Assembly: GCF_027172205.1 (NCBI RefSeq)
Contig: NC_070608.1
Span: 41,031,501-41,095,500, forward strand
Length of the DNA stretch: 64,000 nt
DNA from: Podarcis raffonei
Taxonomy: Eukaryota > Chordata > Lepidosauria > Squamata > Lacertidae
Direction: 5' to 3'
The notes under the pieces were generated by a model, which was given only the letters and a program-made list of their open reading frames with translations, had not been told where the DNA came from and did not search any database. This document shows, in pieces, positions 21,481-32,800 of this stretch. Each line of letters starts with the position of its first letter. The stretch's first letter is position 1. Made by a program: the position numbers and the translations under genes.

Positions 21481-22067
21481 TCACTGACATCAGTAGCTGC
21501 GCTGCCTAACCCAACAGCCAAGGGGGGAGGCGAGCGGTTGTTAGGAACAGATCCATTCCTTCAAATCCGGACGCAAGCACAGAAAAGAAAACAAATGGGG
21601 GGGCACCCCAGGAAATAAGCTAGGAAGGCTCCTGCGCCATCCCAACCCCCCCCCCGCTGCACATTATTGGAAATCCCACCACGGCTGCCAGCACAATGTG
21701 CAACTTGGGGGGGGGTTAAGCTTCGTGCGCCGCAGGTGTCCCTGCTCCAACTGCCCTCGCTACACCTGGCAGGACGGCGTGTCGCCCCACTTTCTCCTGC
21801 GCGGAGGGCTTGAGGAATTTGACCTGGGGAGGGAATCCGCTTCAAAGCCGGAGAGACGACTCTCTCGCTGCTCGCGGCTCCCCAGACGCGGCAAGACACC
21901 AACCCGGGTGGGTTCGGGCTTTTCCTCCCTCCAGGGGGCGCCCTCGATGTACGGCAGTGGCGGGGGGGGAGTGGGCGGGAGGAGGAAACGGCAGTCCCCG
22001 GTCGCTGCCCTCCGGATCAAAGGTGGCAAGGCGGGGGGGGGGGGGGTTGAAGCACATCCCGCCCAGA

Positions 22068-22072
22068 CCAAT
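22068..22072 (+). promoter_or_regulatory. CEBPD: CCAAT box candidate
   Basis: CCAAT about 160 bp upstream of the TATA box, next to a 14-base G run at 22033-22046. Position is a little distal for a classical CCAAT box. Confidence 0.35.
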
Positions 22073-22231
22073 CCCTGACGGCTGCGGCTGCTGCCGCTCC
22101 CGCCGCCCCCTTGGCAGCGAGGCCCGAGAGCGCGCAGGGCTCTCCCCGCCCTCCCTTCCCGCCCCGCGGGGCTTCTCCAGCAACACCCTCCCGCAGTCAC
22201 AAGGGCCAGGAGGTGGGGCCCGAGGTTCCTC

Positions 22232-22237
22232 TATAAA
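22232..22237 (+). promoter_or_regulatory. CEBPD: TATA box of CEBPD
   Basis: TATAAA in GC-rich context (TCTATAAAGGGC), placing transcription start near 22262 and a 5' UTR of about 250 nt. I see no ATG between there and the CEBPD start codon. Confidence 0.75.
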
Positions 22238-22261
22238 GGGCCGAGGCGGCACCTCGCTGCC

Positions 22262-22514
22262 AGGTTCACCCTGCCCCACACGCACACGTGCAGCTCCGGA
22301 CAGGAGGCGAAGTCCGGCGTGAAGCAGCGTCCCAAAGAGAAGCCGACGGGCGGGGGGGAAGCTGAAAGCAAGGTGCCTGACTCTGAGGCAAAGTCCACGC
22401 CCGGCCAGGTGCGCCGCCGCCGCTCACACACGCGCGCGCCGCCTCCACCTGCGAGCGGGGAGAAAAAGGGCTCTCCGCCCGCTGCTCACTCACCTCGCGG
22501 CCCCCGGGCCCTCC
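22262..22514 (+). other. CEBPD: CEBPD 5' UTR (inferred)
   Basis: From about 30 bases after the TATA box to the start codon. GC-rich, with a CACACGCGCGCG run. The upstream end is an estimate. Confidence 0.55.
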
Positions 22515-23468
22515 ATGAGCGCCGCCACCCTGGACTGCCTGGACTCGCTGTCGTGCTACAGGAGCTGGTCCTCCCTGGAGCCCGCCAATTTCTACGACGC
22601 CAAGGCGGGCGGCGCGCTGAGTCCTTCGTGCAAGGCGGGCGGCATGAGCGCCAGCGCCGAGGAGGTCTCGTCAGCAGCGCCCGGCGGCAGCGGAGGCAGC
22701 CGCGACCTGGCCGAGCTGAGCGCCGCCGCGCCGGCCATGTACGAGGACGAGAGCGCCATCGACTTTAGCTCCTACATCGACTCGATGGCGGCTGTGCCCA
22801 ACCTGGAGCTGTGCAACGACGAGCTGTTCGCCGACCTCTTCAACAGCAACCACAAGGCCAGCGAGCGCGGAGGAAGCAGCGGCGCGTACGGGGACTACCT
22901 GCCGCCGCCGCCTCCTCCTCCGGCTCAGCACGCGCCCGCGGGCGGCGCCTTGGCCAGCCTGCTGCACGCCAGCGTCCCGCCGGGCCCGCTGCGCGGCGCC
23001 GTCAAGCAGGAGCCCGACTGGGGCGACGAGGCGTCGGGCTCGCTGCTGCCCTCTCAGATCGCCACCTGCGCCCAGACCATCGTCAACCTGAGCGGGCAGC
23101 CCACGCCGCCCACCTCCCCGGAGCCTCCGGGCAGCGCCTCGCCGTCCAGCTACAGCAGCCGCTCGTCCGGGTCGTCGTCGTCGGGCGGCGGCAAAGAGCG
23201 CGCCGCCAAGAAGTGCGTGGACAGGTTCAGCCCGGAGTACCGGCAGCGGCGGGAGCGCAACAACATCGCCGTGCGCAAGAGCCGCGACAAGGCCAAGCGC
23301 CGCAACCAGGAGATGCAGCAGAAGGTGGTGGAGCTGTCGGCCGAGAACGAGCGGCTGCACAAGAAGTGCGAGCAGCTCACCAGGGACCTCACCAGCCTCA
23401 GGCACTTCTTCAAGCAGCTGCCCAGCAACCCTTTCCTGCAGGCGGCCGCGGCCACGGACTGCCGGTAA
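22515..23468 (+). CDS. CEBPD: CCAAT/enhancer-binding protein delta
   Basis: Single-exon gene of 317 residues. C/EBP delta is a nuclear bZIP transcription factor that binds CCAAT-type sites as homo- or heterodimers and is induced in acute-phase, adipogenic and inflammatory responses. Seen here: an activation segment at about residues 75-111 (MYEDESAIDFSSYIDSMAAV, then ELCNDELFADLFNSNHK), a SUMO-type motif VKQEP at K164, a PTPPTSPEPP stretch near 196-205, and a C-terminal bZIP. The basic region is about 244-264 (RRERNNIAVRKSRDKAKRRN), followed by the leucine zipper to about 300 and the tail TDCR. Human CEBPD is about 269 residues; the extra length is Gly/Ser/Pro-rich N-terminal and linker sequence. 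The start is the first ATG after the TATA box and the MSAA opening matches human. It is not CEBPA or CEBPB, because the TDCR tail and VKQEPDWGDE fit delta. Confidence 0.97.
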   Translation: MSAATLDCLDSLSCYRSWSSLEPANFYDAKAGGALSPSCKAGGMSASAEEVSSAAPGGSGGSRDLAELSAAAPAMYEDESAIDFSSYIDSMAAVPNLELCNDELFADLFNSNHKASERGGSSGAYGDYLPPPPPPPAQHAPAGGALASLLHASVPPGPLRGAVKQEPDWGDEASGSLLPSQIATCAQTIVNLSGQPTPPTSPEPPGSASPSSYSSRSSGSSSSGGGKERAAKKCVDRFSPEYRQRRERNNIAVRKSRDKAKRRNQEMQQKVVELSAENERLHKKCEQLTRDLTSLRHFFKQLPSNPFLQAAAATDCR

Positions 23469-24035
23469 CCGGCTGCAGAGGGAGCCGCCCCCCGGGCTGG
23501 CTCTGCCACAGACTTTGAACTTCTTCCAGAATACCTCAGAGCGAGCCGCACAGGACTGCAGCGGGGGCTGCGCGGGAGGGAGGGGGGTTGCGGGGAGGAG
23601 AGGCCTGCGGCGGCGCCCCGGACTGGGCCAAAGGGCGCCTTTCCCCTCTCCGGACTTCTTCCCTGCTGAGGAAGAAACAGCCTAAGCTACAAGGCCGGAA
23701 AGAAACGCCTCGTGAAAATGTGTTGCCTTTCACGTTTCTTTCTTCGAATATGGGCTAAGCTTGGGTCTTTTAACCACAAAACTTGCCAAAAAAAGGGTGA
23801 AAGAAAAAGCTAAATGTCTCCTTTTATCTTCCTAAATTATTTTTGTAATGATAGTTTTCGTTTTTCTACATCTATCTTATACGGATGCAGCTACGGTACT
23901 TTGTAAGAAGCACATGATTTGCAAATACTTTTTATTGTAAACAGCAAGAGGGGGAAACAGACTGAGCATGCTCAAAACTTTTATATAAATTTTTACAGCA
24001 TTTCTAAAAATAAAAAAAACTATTGAATTTTACTT
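23469..24035 (+). other. CEBPD: CEBPD 3' UTR
   Basis: From the stop codon to just past AATAAA at 24009-24014. It becomes AT-rich with TTATTTTT-like runs, which may act as AU-rich instability elements as in other immediate-early genes (inference). Confidence 0.65.
24009..24014 (+). terminator. CEBPD: CEBPD polyadenylation signal
   Basis: AATAAA followed by a T/G-rich stretch (ttttgactttgtattt), a normal cleavage context. Confidence 0.65.
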
Positions 24036-24343
24036 TTGACTTTGTATTTATTATGCTGGGGGCAGCTGCTGAGGGGATGCAGCAAGAAATAGTGCTCCAT
24101 GCAAGAGTTAAGTGTGCGGTTTCTTGACTTTAAGCATGTAAAAAAAGGCACCATGATTAATGCTGTGTTAAATGACATTTAAATGCCAGTTTTATGGTGG
24201 ACAGATGCTAATAAAACGGGAGTTAAAGGGAAGGTATCCATATTGTACTCTGCTCTTTAATTGCAAAAACACACTAGCTGCAGATTTCTGCAGTCAGGGT
24301 GGGAGGTTAACCGTGCATAAGAACCAACTGTATGCTCCTAACC

Positions 24344-24479
24344 CAGGGTTTCCTAAACTTGGGTCTCCAGCTGTTTTTGGACTACAGTTCCCATCATCCC
24401 TGACCATTGACTCTGCTAGCTAGGAATGATGGGAGTTGCAGTCCAAAAACAGCTGGAGACCCAAGTTTGGAAAATCCTG
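24344..24479. mobile_element. hAT-type palindromic MITE
   Basis: Inverted ends CAGGGTTTCC / GGAAAATCCTG and an interior with GGACTACAGTTCCCATCAT. Flanks TCCTAACC (24336-24343) and CCCTAACC (24480-24487) are a near-exact 8-bp duplication. It sits in the CEBPD-SPIDR spacer. Confidence 0.85.
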
Positions 24480-24487
24480 CCCTAACC

Positions 24488-26100
24488 TCTAAGAGAGAAG
24501 CTGAACTTTAAGCACACACTCAGTGCAACTGCACACACACATATATTTGGGGGGAATACATAAAGGGTCGTAGCCAATTAAGTTTTACTCAGATTACACC
24601 TCTTTAAATTAATGCACCTAAATTGTTTCTGTTCATTAATTTTTGTTTGGTCTACCATGAGCAAGACTAGCATTGGATCCACATGTCAGTTTTCAAACAG
24701 ATACATGTACACCATGTTTCTTGAAAATGCCATCTTTACATCAGAGGGCAGCATTGCAAAGTGGTAAAATCTCAGTGCAAACAGAAGGTGGTTTGCTTAG
24801 GAGATTGAATAGCTAGCAGAAGTAATTTTAAGCAGTGATTGTAATGACGCTTGTGAAGGCAAATGAAGCCACAGAAAGATTGAACCTGTAAACAAGAACA
24901 CAAATATGAGTAGTGTTAGTAGGACTTTTCCAGCTCTAAACATAACCTTGGCTTGGTTTCAAAATCTTGAACTTTCATTACCTCTTAACACAAATCGTTG
25001 GGGGGAGGGGAGGAAAGGGGGGGTTTGGCCTAATTGTTGTTGCTACAGGGCCATGCTACTGGGTTACTTCAAATGTTGACAGCATTCCGGCACAGAAAAC
25101 ACTTTTAGGAACTGCTGTACAATCTGCATCCAAATAGTCATACACTATGACCACACGCATGTATTTCGTTCCGTGTGGGTGTGTTGGGAAGTCATAGTGA
25201 TGGCTTCCAAGTGCACAGCAATGTGCATAGCTGTAGCTTCATCACAAGAGGGTAGCATTTAAAACATTTACATCCAACCTTTCTGTCCATCAAGGAAACC
25301 CCCCTTTCCACTGCTAAAAACAATAAAAACGTGAGCCACTTTCTTTTTGTTGCACACAGAAAATATGCACGACCTAGATTTCATACTGCTTCTTGGCTAA
25401 AAGCCCCAAATAAGGCAGAACTATTACTCGTTTTAGAATTACAAATAGGTAGGCACAAACTTGAAGTCTCTAGGCACTGATCTGAAAATTTTGGAATTTG
25501 ATAATTCACAAACAAACAAACCTGAAGTATGCATGCTTAGGATTCAAGATCCCAATATATTATCTCTATCTCTCTCCACCTCCAATATAGAAATTCAACA
25601 CCTGAGTATGCGAATGTATGCAGGGAGTTCCCTGTTCTCTGCAAAAGCAGTTCATACACATACAAGACTTTGTATCACAACTATCACAAGAAAGTCTAGC
25701 TGTTCCCAGGATTTCACCTGATATTTGTAGGATTGTGGTATTATTAACATATATTATTATCACCAGCACCTGCCCTTTACCTAGGTTGGGTTAAAACATT
25801 TCAAGTCCAATTAAAAACAGTTTAAAGCAAACTTATTTTATTTTGTTTGGTGCAAAAAATTATTATGATTCCTTAGAGAAATAAGTGTGTAGATAAAATG
25901 ACAATATGTTTAAAATCACAATATATCTGATATGGTTAGAAACTATTCTGAAGCCACTGTTCTTTAGTTTTTATGAACTATATAGCCCATTTATGTGAAT
26001 TTGTTTTAAAGATACAACAGTTCAGTATTTATATTTAGATGTTGGTTAATGCTGCACACATGCCCCCGACACCCTTCATCACCTCAGCAGGAAAAAAAGA
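24488..26100. other. Convergent intergenic spacer CEBPD / SPIDR
   Basis: No gene recognised. The 3' end of SPIDR is uncertain, so part of this could be SPIDR 3' UTR. Confidence 0.4.
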
Positions 26101-26104
26101 CTTA

Positions 26105-26751
26105 TTTATTTAACTCTTTGTAATATTTAATCAATTTTTGTAACAAATATAAATTAGCATTACTCCATGTAATATTAGACACACTGTTTCAATGCATACC
26201 ATTCAGGAAAGCTTCATTAGAACATATGTTACTGGAGTAACAGCCACAGTTTATGTTAAAACGTATAGATAAATTATTTTAAAATACCTCTTCAAACATG
26301 CAAAATTGATTTTTACATCTACTGGGGGAGGTGGGGAGGATAGCTTGGGAAACCCGTTACAAAAAATACCTTACAGATAGATCAAGACAATTATTACAAA
26401 AATACATTTTGCTTCAGTGCTCCAAAAATTACTTATGGATTACCAGAAAAACATACACAGTAGAAAAAGTCCCATCACAGTTAAGCATTTGCAAGTTCCA
26501 CTGGTTTCAATGGCAGATGTAGAAGCACATCCATTTACCTTATCTCATGAAAATCAATGGAAGCTGAACATGCTTAATATTGCCTGGCACATGCCCAATG
26601 TCCACGTTCAAAAAAATAGCAGTTTCTTTTCAGAGTAATCTCTTTTTAAAATGCAGTAGTTATCATGTCTGCATTACACATTATATACAAGAATAGTCCA
26701 TAAATAACTATATTACAAAGTTCATAGACAGAGTAGCAGACGGTATTTCCT
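26105..26751 (-). other. SPIDR: SPIDR 3' UTR (candidate extent)
   Basis: AT-rich DNA after the stop codon, to an AATAAA on the minus strand (26105-26110). Another AATAAA lies near 25838, so the end is not settled. Confidence 0.4.
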
Positions 26752-26883
26752 TTAGTTTCTTCCTGCATCTGGGAGAACAATTTCTTCCAATCCAACATAG
26801 CTAGTTGGGTGGCTGGTTACAGACTGAACATAACAATATAAAAACCCCACCTCTTTTCCCAGCACACTCTTCACTTCATAACT
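26752..26883 (-). CDS. SPIDR: SPIDR last coding exon
   Basis: Encodes SYEVKSVLGKEVGFLYCYVQ then SVTSHPTSYVGLEEIVLPDA GRN and TAA (complement of 26752-26754). Human ends with the same SYEVKSVLGKEVG and HPTSCIGLEEIEL. Confidence 0.96.
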   Translation of the reverse strand, partial: SYEVKSVLGKEVGFLYCYVQSVTSHPTSYVGLEEIVLPDAGRN

Positions 26884-29800
26884 CTGTAATGATAAAGCAC
26901 ATTCATTAAAACAAACAATCTTGTACATTTTGTCCCAGTCACCAAACAGCTGAAATATACCCAGTGCAAGGTGATATCCAAAGTAAAATTTCTTGTTTTT
27001 TCTTGCTCAAAAAGAAAAGTAGCATGCATACACATCATTTCTGCAACTGCAAGTAGTTTTCAACTGCTTTTATGATCATGTTTTAATTTGTTGTAACTAG
27101 CCTTGGTCAAGTGTAAAGGGCAGGTGGATGTTATTATTATTATTGTCATTATTATTATTACATTCCTAATGGGTTTGAAAAACAATCACTTTGATAAACA
27201 AATGTGAATTAAAATGTGATAAATACAGTATCACAAAAATTGCTTAATCAGGCTTGCTAAACATATATACACTTCCCTGGAAGTAAGTCCCACTGAATGC
27301 AATGGGACTTAATTCTGAGTAGACATGGACAGAATTGTTCTGTCTGTGTTCAAATTAAGTGAAAACCAAACTGCCTCTAGGGAACATTCCAAACATCCAA
27401 TAGAAAGGATCTTTAGACCAAAAGTTGGATCAATTAATATTTGTGTTTTCTACAGAGACAGTTGTTTTTATTGATGCTTCAATAAACTTAAACCATTATC
27501 AATTGCACATGTTCATTGCACCTTCATGCGACTCAGCCCACTTTTAAATGTCACCCTTTTACAGCTAGAATGATGACATTTCAATTTCTTTAATCAATGT
27601 GTTTTTAAGTATACATACCCCATTCTCAGAGGGGGAGGACTCCAGGAGTGAAGAAATTGTATTTTGCAGCAGCTAATATAACACATGGAGATAAAGAAAA
27701 GAATTATGTTAAAATTTTATTTGGCCACATAAAACAACAACAGTATTTAGTAAAAGTTAAAATTGTATGCCTATACTGATCTGTCCTCTTGATTATGATA
27801 AAGCCAAACAGAAATCAGCTTATGTCCCTTAAAGTCTAAGTTTCCAACAAGTTGTTGTATGCTACGTAACATGATGATCCCAGTAAAACCCCTCAAAGAA
27901 TTTTCCCCACATTTAAGACCTTAGAAATAATTGCAAAAATATTATTTTAGAAAAGAGTTGCACCGTGGATTTATAATTCAACAGGACATAGCTGACAGAC
28001 TCAAAACTTTGTTAAATCTTGAAATTCAATAGGTGGCCTTGGGGAAGCAGCTCTATCTCATCTTAGCCTCATAAACAACCTTGTGAAGTCAGAGTGAAAG
28101 ATAAAGACACATTGTAGCCTGCCCTGAGTCATCATGATACAAATGAATAATAACATTGGAGCAGAGCTTTAAATTCTTGTCCCTTCTCCCATTGGGCAAG
28201 GGTGGCTAATGTGTGAGGCTCCAGATGTTGGAACTTCCATTAACCCTGACCATTGGCCCATGCTGGCCAGGAGTTGGAGACAAACAACATGTGGAGGGTT
28301 GAAGGTTACCAAACCTTGCCATAGAAATAATACTAGTCCTTGGCCCATATATACTTGGAAGTATTTCTCTAGAAATTGGAACTAACAAAGGAGCATCTGT
28401 TTCATTTGTTTCTGAAGGCCCTGTAGTCCAAATTCCAAGGCAGATCACTCCACATGGCAATCCACCCCTAACTCTTTACAAATCAACCAAGTTCATCTAC
28501 ATTATAAATGTCCCATAAAAAAGGGTTCTGAGCATTGCAATTAAAGAATATATTTCTTCAGGTAAGGTTGTTCATTCCAGAAATTGGCACATGTCTCAGA
28601 ACAATCCTATTTCTCCGTAACATATGAACTGGTAGAGTTTGTGCGTCTCCCCAGCCAGTGGTCAGATGACAGCTCATCAACTGCAACTCAGTCCTGTCAA
28701 GACAGAGACCCTGTGGATAGATGGTACCCAGGAACTGGGCTGCACTCCCTCTGAAAGAGCAGGTACATACAGTAGTTTGGGAGTGCTCCTAGATCCATCA
28801 CTGTGAAGACAGATCAAGGTGACCTCAGTGGCTTCTTTGAGTGCCCATTACTAACTTGGTTTCATGTGTCAAATTTTACTGAATATCATATTGTTATTAC
28901 TTTTATGTTAAACAGCTTATATATTTTTATTATATTAAGCTGTATTTTTTAAAGGACATAAGTCTTATAACTTGTATTTCATTCTTCTCATACCTTTACT
29001 TTTACTATGCATAGTGGTCTGGACTGGCAGTGCAGAAAGACTTCCAGGTGCATCTTGAGAACTGGGGAAGTTATGGCATCACAACATTGGTTGCAGTAGA
29101 GCAAGCCTCTGAAATACAGGGAAAGGTCCATGTTATATATGCACCCAGCACCTCATTTTTCTTTATTCCTTTGATAGTTTGAAGGTGACCAAAATCAGTC
29201 TTCTTGATGTGAATTTTGATCATTAGCTGGGAGAAGTAAAAGCTATCTTTCCCCCATGTTCTCTTCATAATGCTAATGCCAGGGAAGAAGGAATCTGAAA
29301 GGGAGAACAGGGGTAAGAGGGGAGCTTAACCTTTCCATCCTCACCAATTATTCCCCCCATGCTTCCCCCCCCCCAGCAAGGCTCGAAGACCAAAATTAAC
29401 CCAGTTTAAGGAAAAACTAATTAGGAAGGCACATACATGTAAGAGAAGCAGGAGAGTTAAGTACCCCTCAATCCTACCCTGCTATTTTATTCCAATATTC
29501 CAGCAGTAATGTCCTTAGGAAATTTTGTTCAGGGGTTATTTGTTTTTGTATCTTTTTTTTTTACGTGCTCTTTTGCCAAAAAAGCTCCCAGAGTGGCTTA
29601 CATAAGATTACTAAAAACAAGCTGTTCCCTGCCCACAGGCTTACAATCTAAAAGACACGTGAGGGGGGAAGGGGGGAAGGGGGGGAGAGGGGAGAATGAA
29701 GAAGAAAGAGGCAAACAACGCAGGCACCAATTCTTCAGGTAACGTTATATCCAGCTAAAACAGAAACAACTCCAAAAGGAGAAGCTCAGTGGACCTGGTC

Positions 29801-32800
29801 TCTCAGCAGAGCTGATGGAGGAGCCATACTTTCCATGCCTCCTTATGCTGCAGCCTGATGGAATGCATTGTGAACAAGGAGGAGATTATGAGAAATCCAT
29901 CCTGTGTTGTTTGTTCCCAGCAATATTCATAGAGATACAGGTGTTGTTCTTAGTTACAGCAACGACTGACAGATCCATTCCCTCTGGTTCTGTCTAACCC
30001 TATAAAATGGCATCCTGTGGCACTGAATTACAAATGTTATGTGCTGCATGCACGAAATAGTACGTTTTGTCTCTCCCAAATATACTGCCAATCAATTTTA
30101 TTGGATGGCGAAGAGAACAAAATGTCTTAGGAGATAAAATATTTCCTTTTTACTTTCTTCATTCAGTTTTATAAACCGACACAGCTCCACGTAAGCCCAG
30201 TCAGTGTCCATATGCAGAGGGTTTAATACAGCCATGCTTTGACCCCTTCACATTCCCCATCCATTCCTCTCTTCCTGAGGTCCAGAGCTTGTGTTATTTG
30301 ATCAAGCAGAGGGAAGGAGATGGACAGAAATTATAGGAGACATACACATAACTTCCACTCTGTAATGTCCAGTGGTGCTGCTTGCATGTGCATTTGGAAG
30401 GAGGAAAGAAAACATAGTGGGAAGTCTTCTATATCTGGGCACACTGCCTATATGGGGAAGACTAACATCCAAGTATTCTGATGCTTCTTTGAGAAACAAT
30501 TGGCTGGGTAATTATATTTAAAAAACCCCAGAGGGGTGTAACATTAAAATATGAGATATATCTCTGTACCACAACTTTTAATCCACTAGATGAAATTAAA
30601 TAGAAACACCTTTGTAACATCTTGATCAAAATTTGGTAAGGCCACAAATTGCCCAATACTACATTAAGGGAACTTTTCTCTTATCCTTTTACTTCTAAAT
30701 TTCCCTACAGCCTTTGGCAATGCACTCTGTCAAAAGGCTGAGACTCCAAATTTGCAGTGCCCAATAGGACTGCCCTTATCTGTATGTCAGTTGGCACAAG
30801 CTTGTTCTTACCTGTCTTGTGGACGCTGCTCTACTTTCCCATTGCCACATCTGTTACACGCAGGCCATGAGAAAGCAGTTCTTTCATTAATACCAGCAAC
30901 AGTGCCTGGAAAAAAAGAAAGGAAACATTTCTACAGGCTTAATAGCCATTGACACAAGCATCAGAGATGACCAAATCTCTTGGCTTGTTATAGTATGGCT
31001 CCTTTTTCTCTGCCAAAATTAAGCATTTTTTTCATAAAGCGCGCGGGGGGGGGGTATTTCAGGTATATGACAACCTGTTTCATTTTTGAAAAATATCTTT
31101 AGATTAGCTTCACAGCCTCTAAAAACCATTTTTCAAATGCTATGTATTTAAAAGCCCCATCAAAGGCAATTCACATGTTTCCATACACAACACAACTTGG
31201 GGATACACTGCCAGAAGATGTAGCGATAGCCACCAACTTGGGCAGCTTTAAAAGGGGAGTAGGCAAATTTATGGAGAATAAAGCTTCCATTGGCTACGAT
31301 TCATTATGGCTGTGTACTACTTCCAGTATCAGACACAACATTGTTACAGAGGTTGTGTGCCACTCCTATCCCTGTTGAATGGTAGAGGGAATCCAGGGAA
31401 TTTCCAGGTGCTCACCCAGGGTCTGTGTTCCTCTTAGAATCAAGATGAGGCAGAGACTGTCATAGCTTTAAGAAACATGATTTATTAACACTTGAGTTTG
31501 GCTGGAGGGAGTCCTGCTCTTACAGCAGAGTCATCTCAAGAGGGGTTTGTTCCCCACGGCAGTGCAGCTCTGGGGTCCAACACATTGCTCCCAGCTAGCC
31601 AAACAGAATGGTTCTGTTTTGGTTCTTCCTTCTTGTTCCCAGAACACCTTGCTAAATACACTCTTTTCCTGCCACCTCACACACACATCTTGGCAACCTC
31701 TGTCCGCCCAGGTCCAAGGATTCCTCTCTCCAATATGGGCCATCACCACCTGTTAACATCTCGATCCCAGGCGAGGATTGGAAAGGAAGTTTAGCCTGTA
31801 TTTTCCACTGGGCTGGAATCTTCCCTTCAATGCTCCAAATATGAGCTAAATCCTGACATTCATTAATTTCTACTATAAACTAATAGTATCTAGAACCCCA
31901 AATCTGTAACAGTATGTTTCTGAATACTAGTAATGATAGATAACTGTTGTGTTTGTGTCCTGCTTGCGGGCTTCTCATAAGCATTAGGCTGGCCACTGTG
32001 AGAACAGTATGCTAGAATAGATGGGCCTTTGGCCTGCTTCAGCAGGGCTCTTATTATGTTCTCACCCGACAGCTTTTAAAAATTCTGTCACTATTCTACA
32101 TTTCCGCATTAGAGAGCAAATGTTCTTAGTCACAATGGTTTCAATCCTATATCTGGAAAATGCCAGAGGGAGGGGTGTGGAATATCAACAGATAAGATAG
32201 CTTTCTTAAAACATTTACAATGGTCTAAAACAGGGACTTACTTTTTATTTATATCCACATAATTGGAAACTGAAACCGCTAAAAAACCCTGACATACGTG
32301 ACTAGAAACATTAGGGAACCGAAGGTCAGAGAGATATTCTGGATCTTGAAGCATTGTTGCCAAGTATTATAAAGCAAATAAATTGGGCATTTTATGGGAA
32401 GGCTAGTAAAAAGATTTAGAACAATGGCGATTTGTTGATCCAAGCAGTAAACATTAAGGATGTAGCACTGTTTGTGAGCAAAACATACAAATGGATAATC
32501 TTGGGACACCTGCAAGTAAAGGGATTACAGTTGCCAAGCCTACAGTGTTTATGTCAAAGGCCAATCACCTAGTAATCCTTGTTATGTTGAGTAAGAGGCA
32601 CTTAATTCTATGGTAAACTAAAATGTTGTAGAATCAAAACTGGCAAAGTCATGTATACTGGAGTAGCAAGGCTGGAACACTTTATTTAAAGTGAAAAAAA
32701 GGAAAGCATCCATGTATGACTTTCTGTTGCTTCATATCCAATCTTAGGAGCTTCCAAAACATTTTAGGATTGACAGCTATTTCCAACTCTATGTAAAAAA

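Larger units (their letters stand above)
21690..23720. promoter_or_regulatory. CEBPD: CpG-rich island spanning CEBPD promoter and gene
   Basis: Strongly GC- and CpG-rich compared with AT-rich flanks. It covers the proximal promoter, 5' UTR, whole coding region and early 3' UTR. This pattern is usual for CEBP genes. Confidence 0.8.

Noticed and set aside
22319-22768. 149-codon frame overlapping the CEBPD start
   Set aside because: Begins with GTG, not ATG, is Arg/Pro-rich and out of frame with the clear CEBPD protein.
22671-23405. 244-codon open frame antisense to CEBPD
   Set aside because: It mirrors the GC-rich coding sequence; Ala/Arg/Val/Leu-rich composition with no recognisable domain is typical of a reverse-strand shadow.
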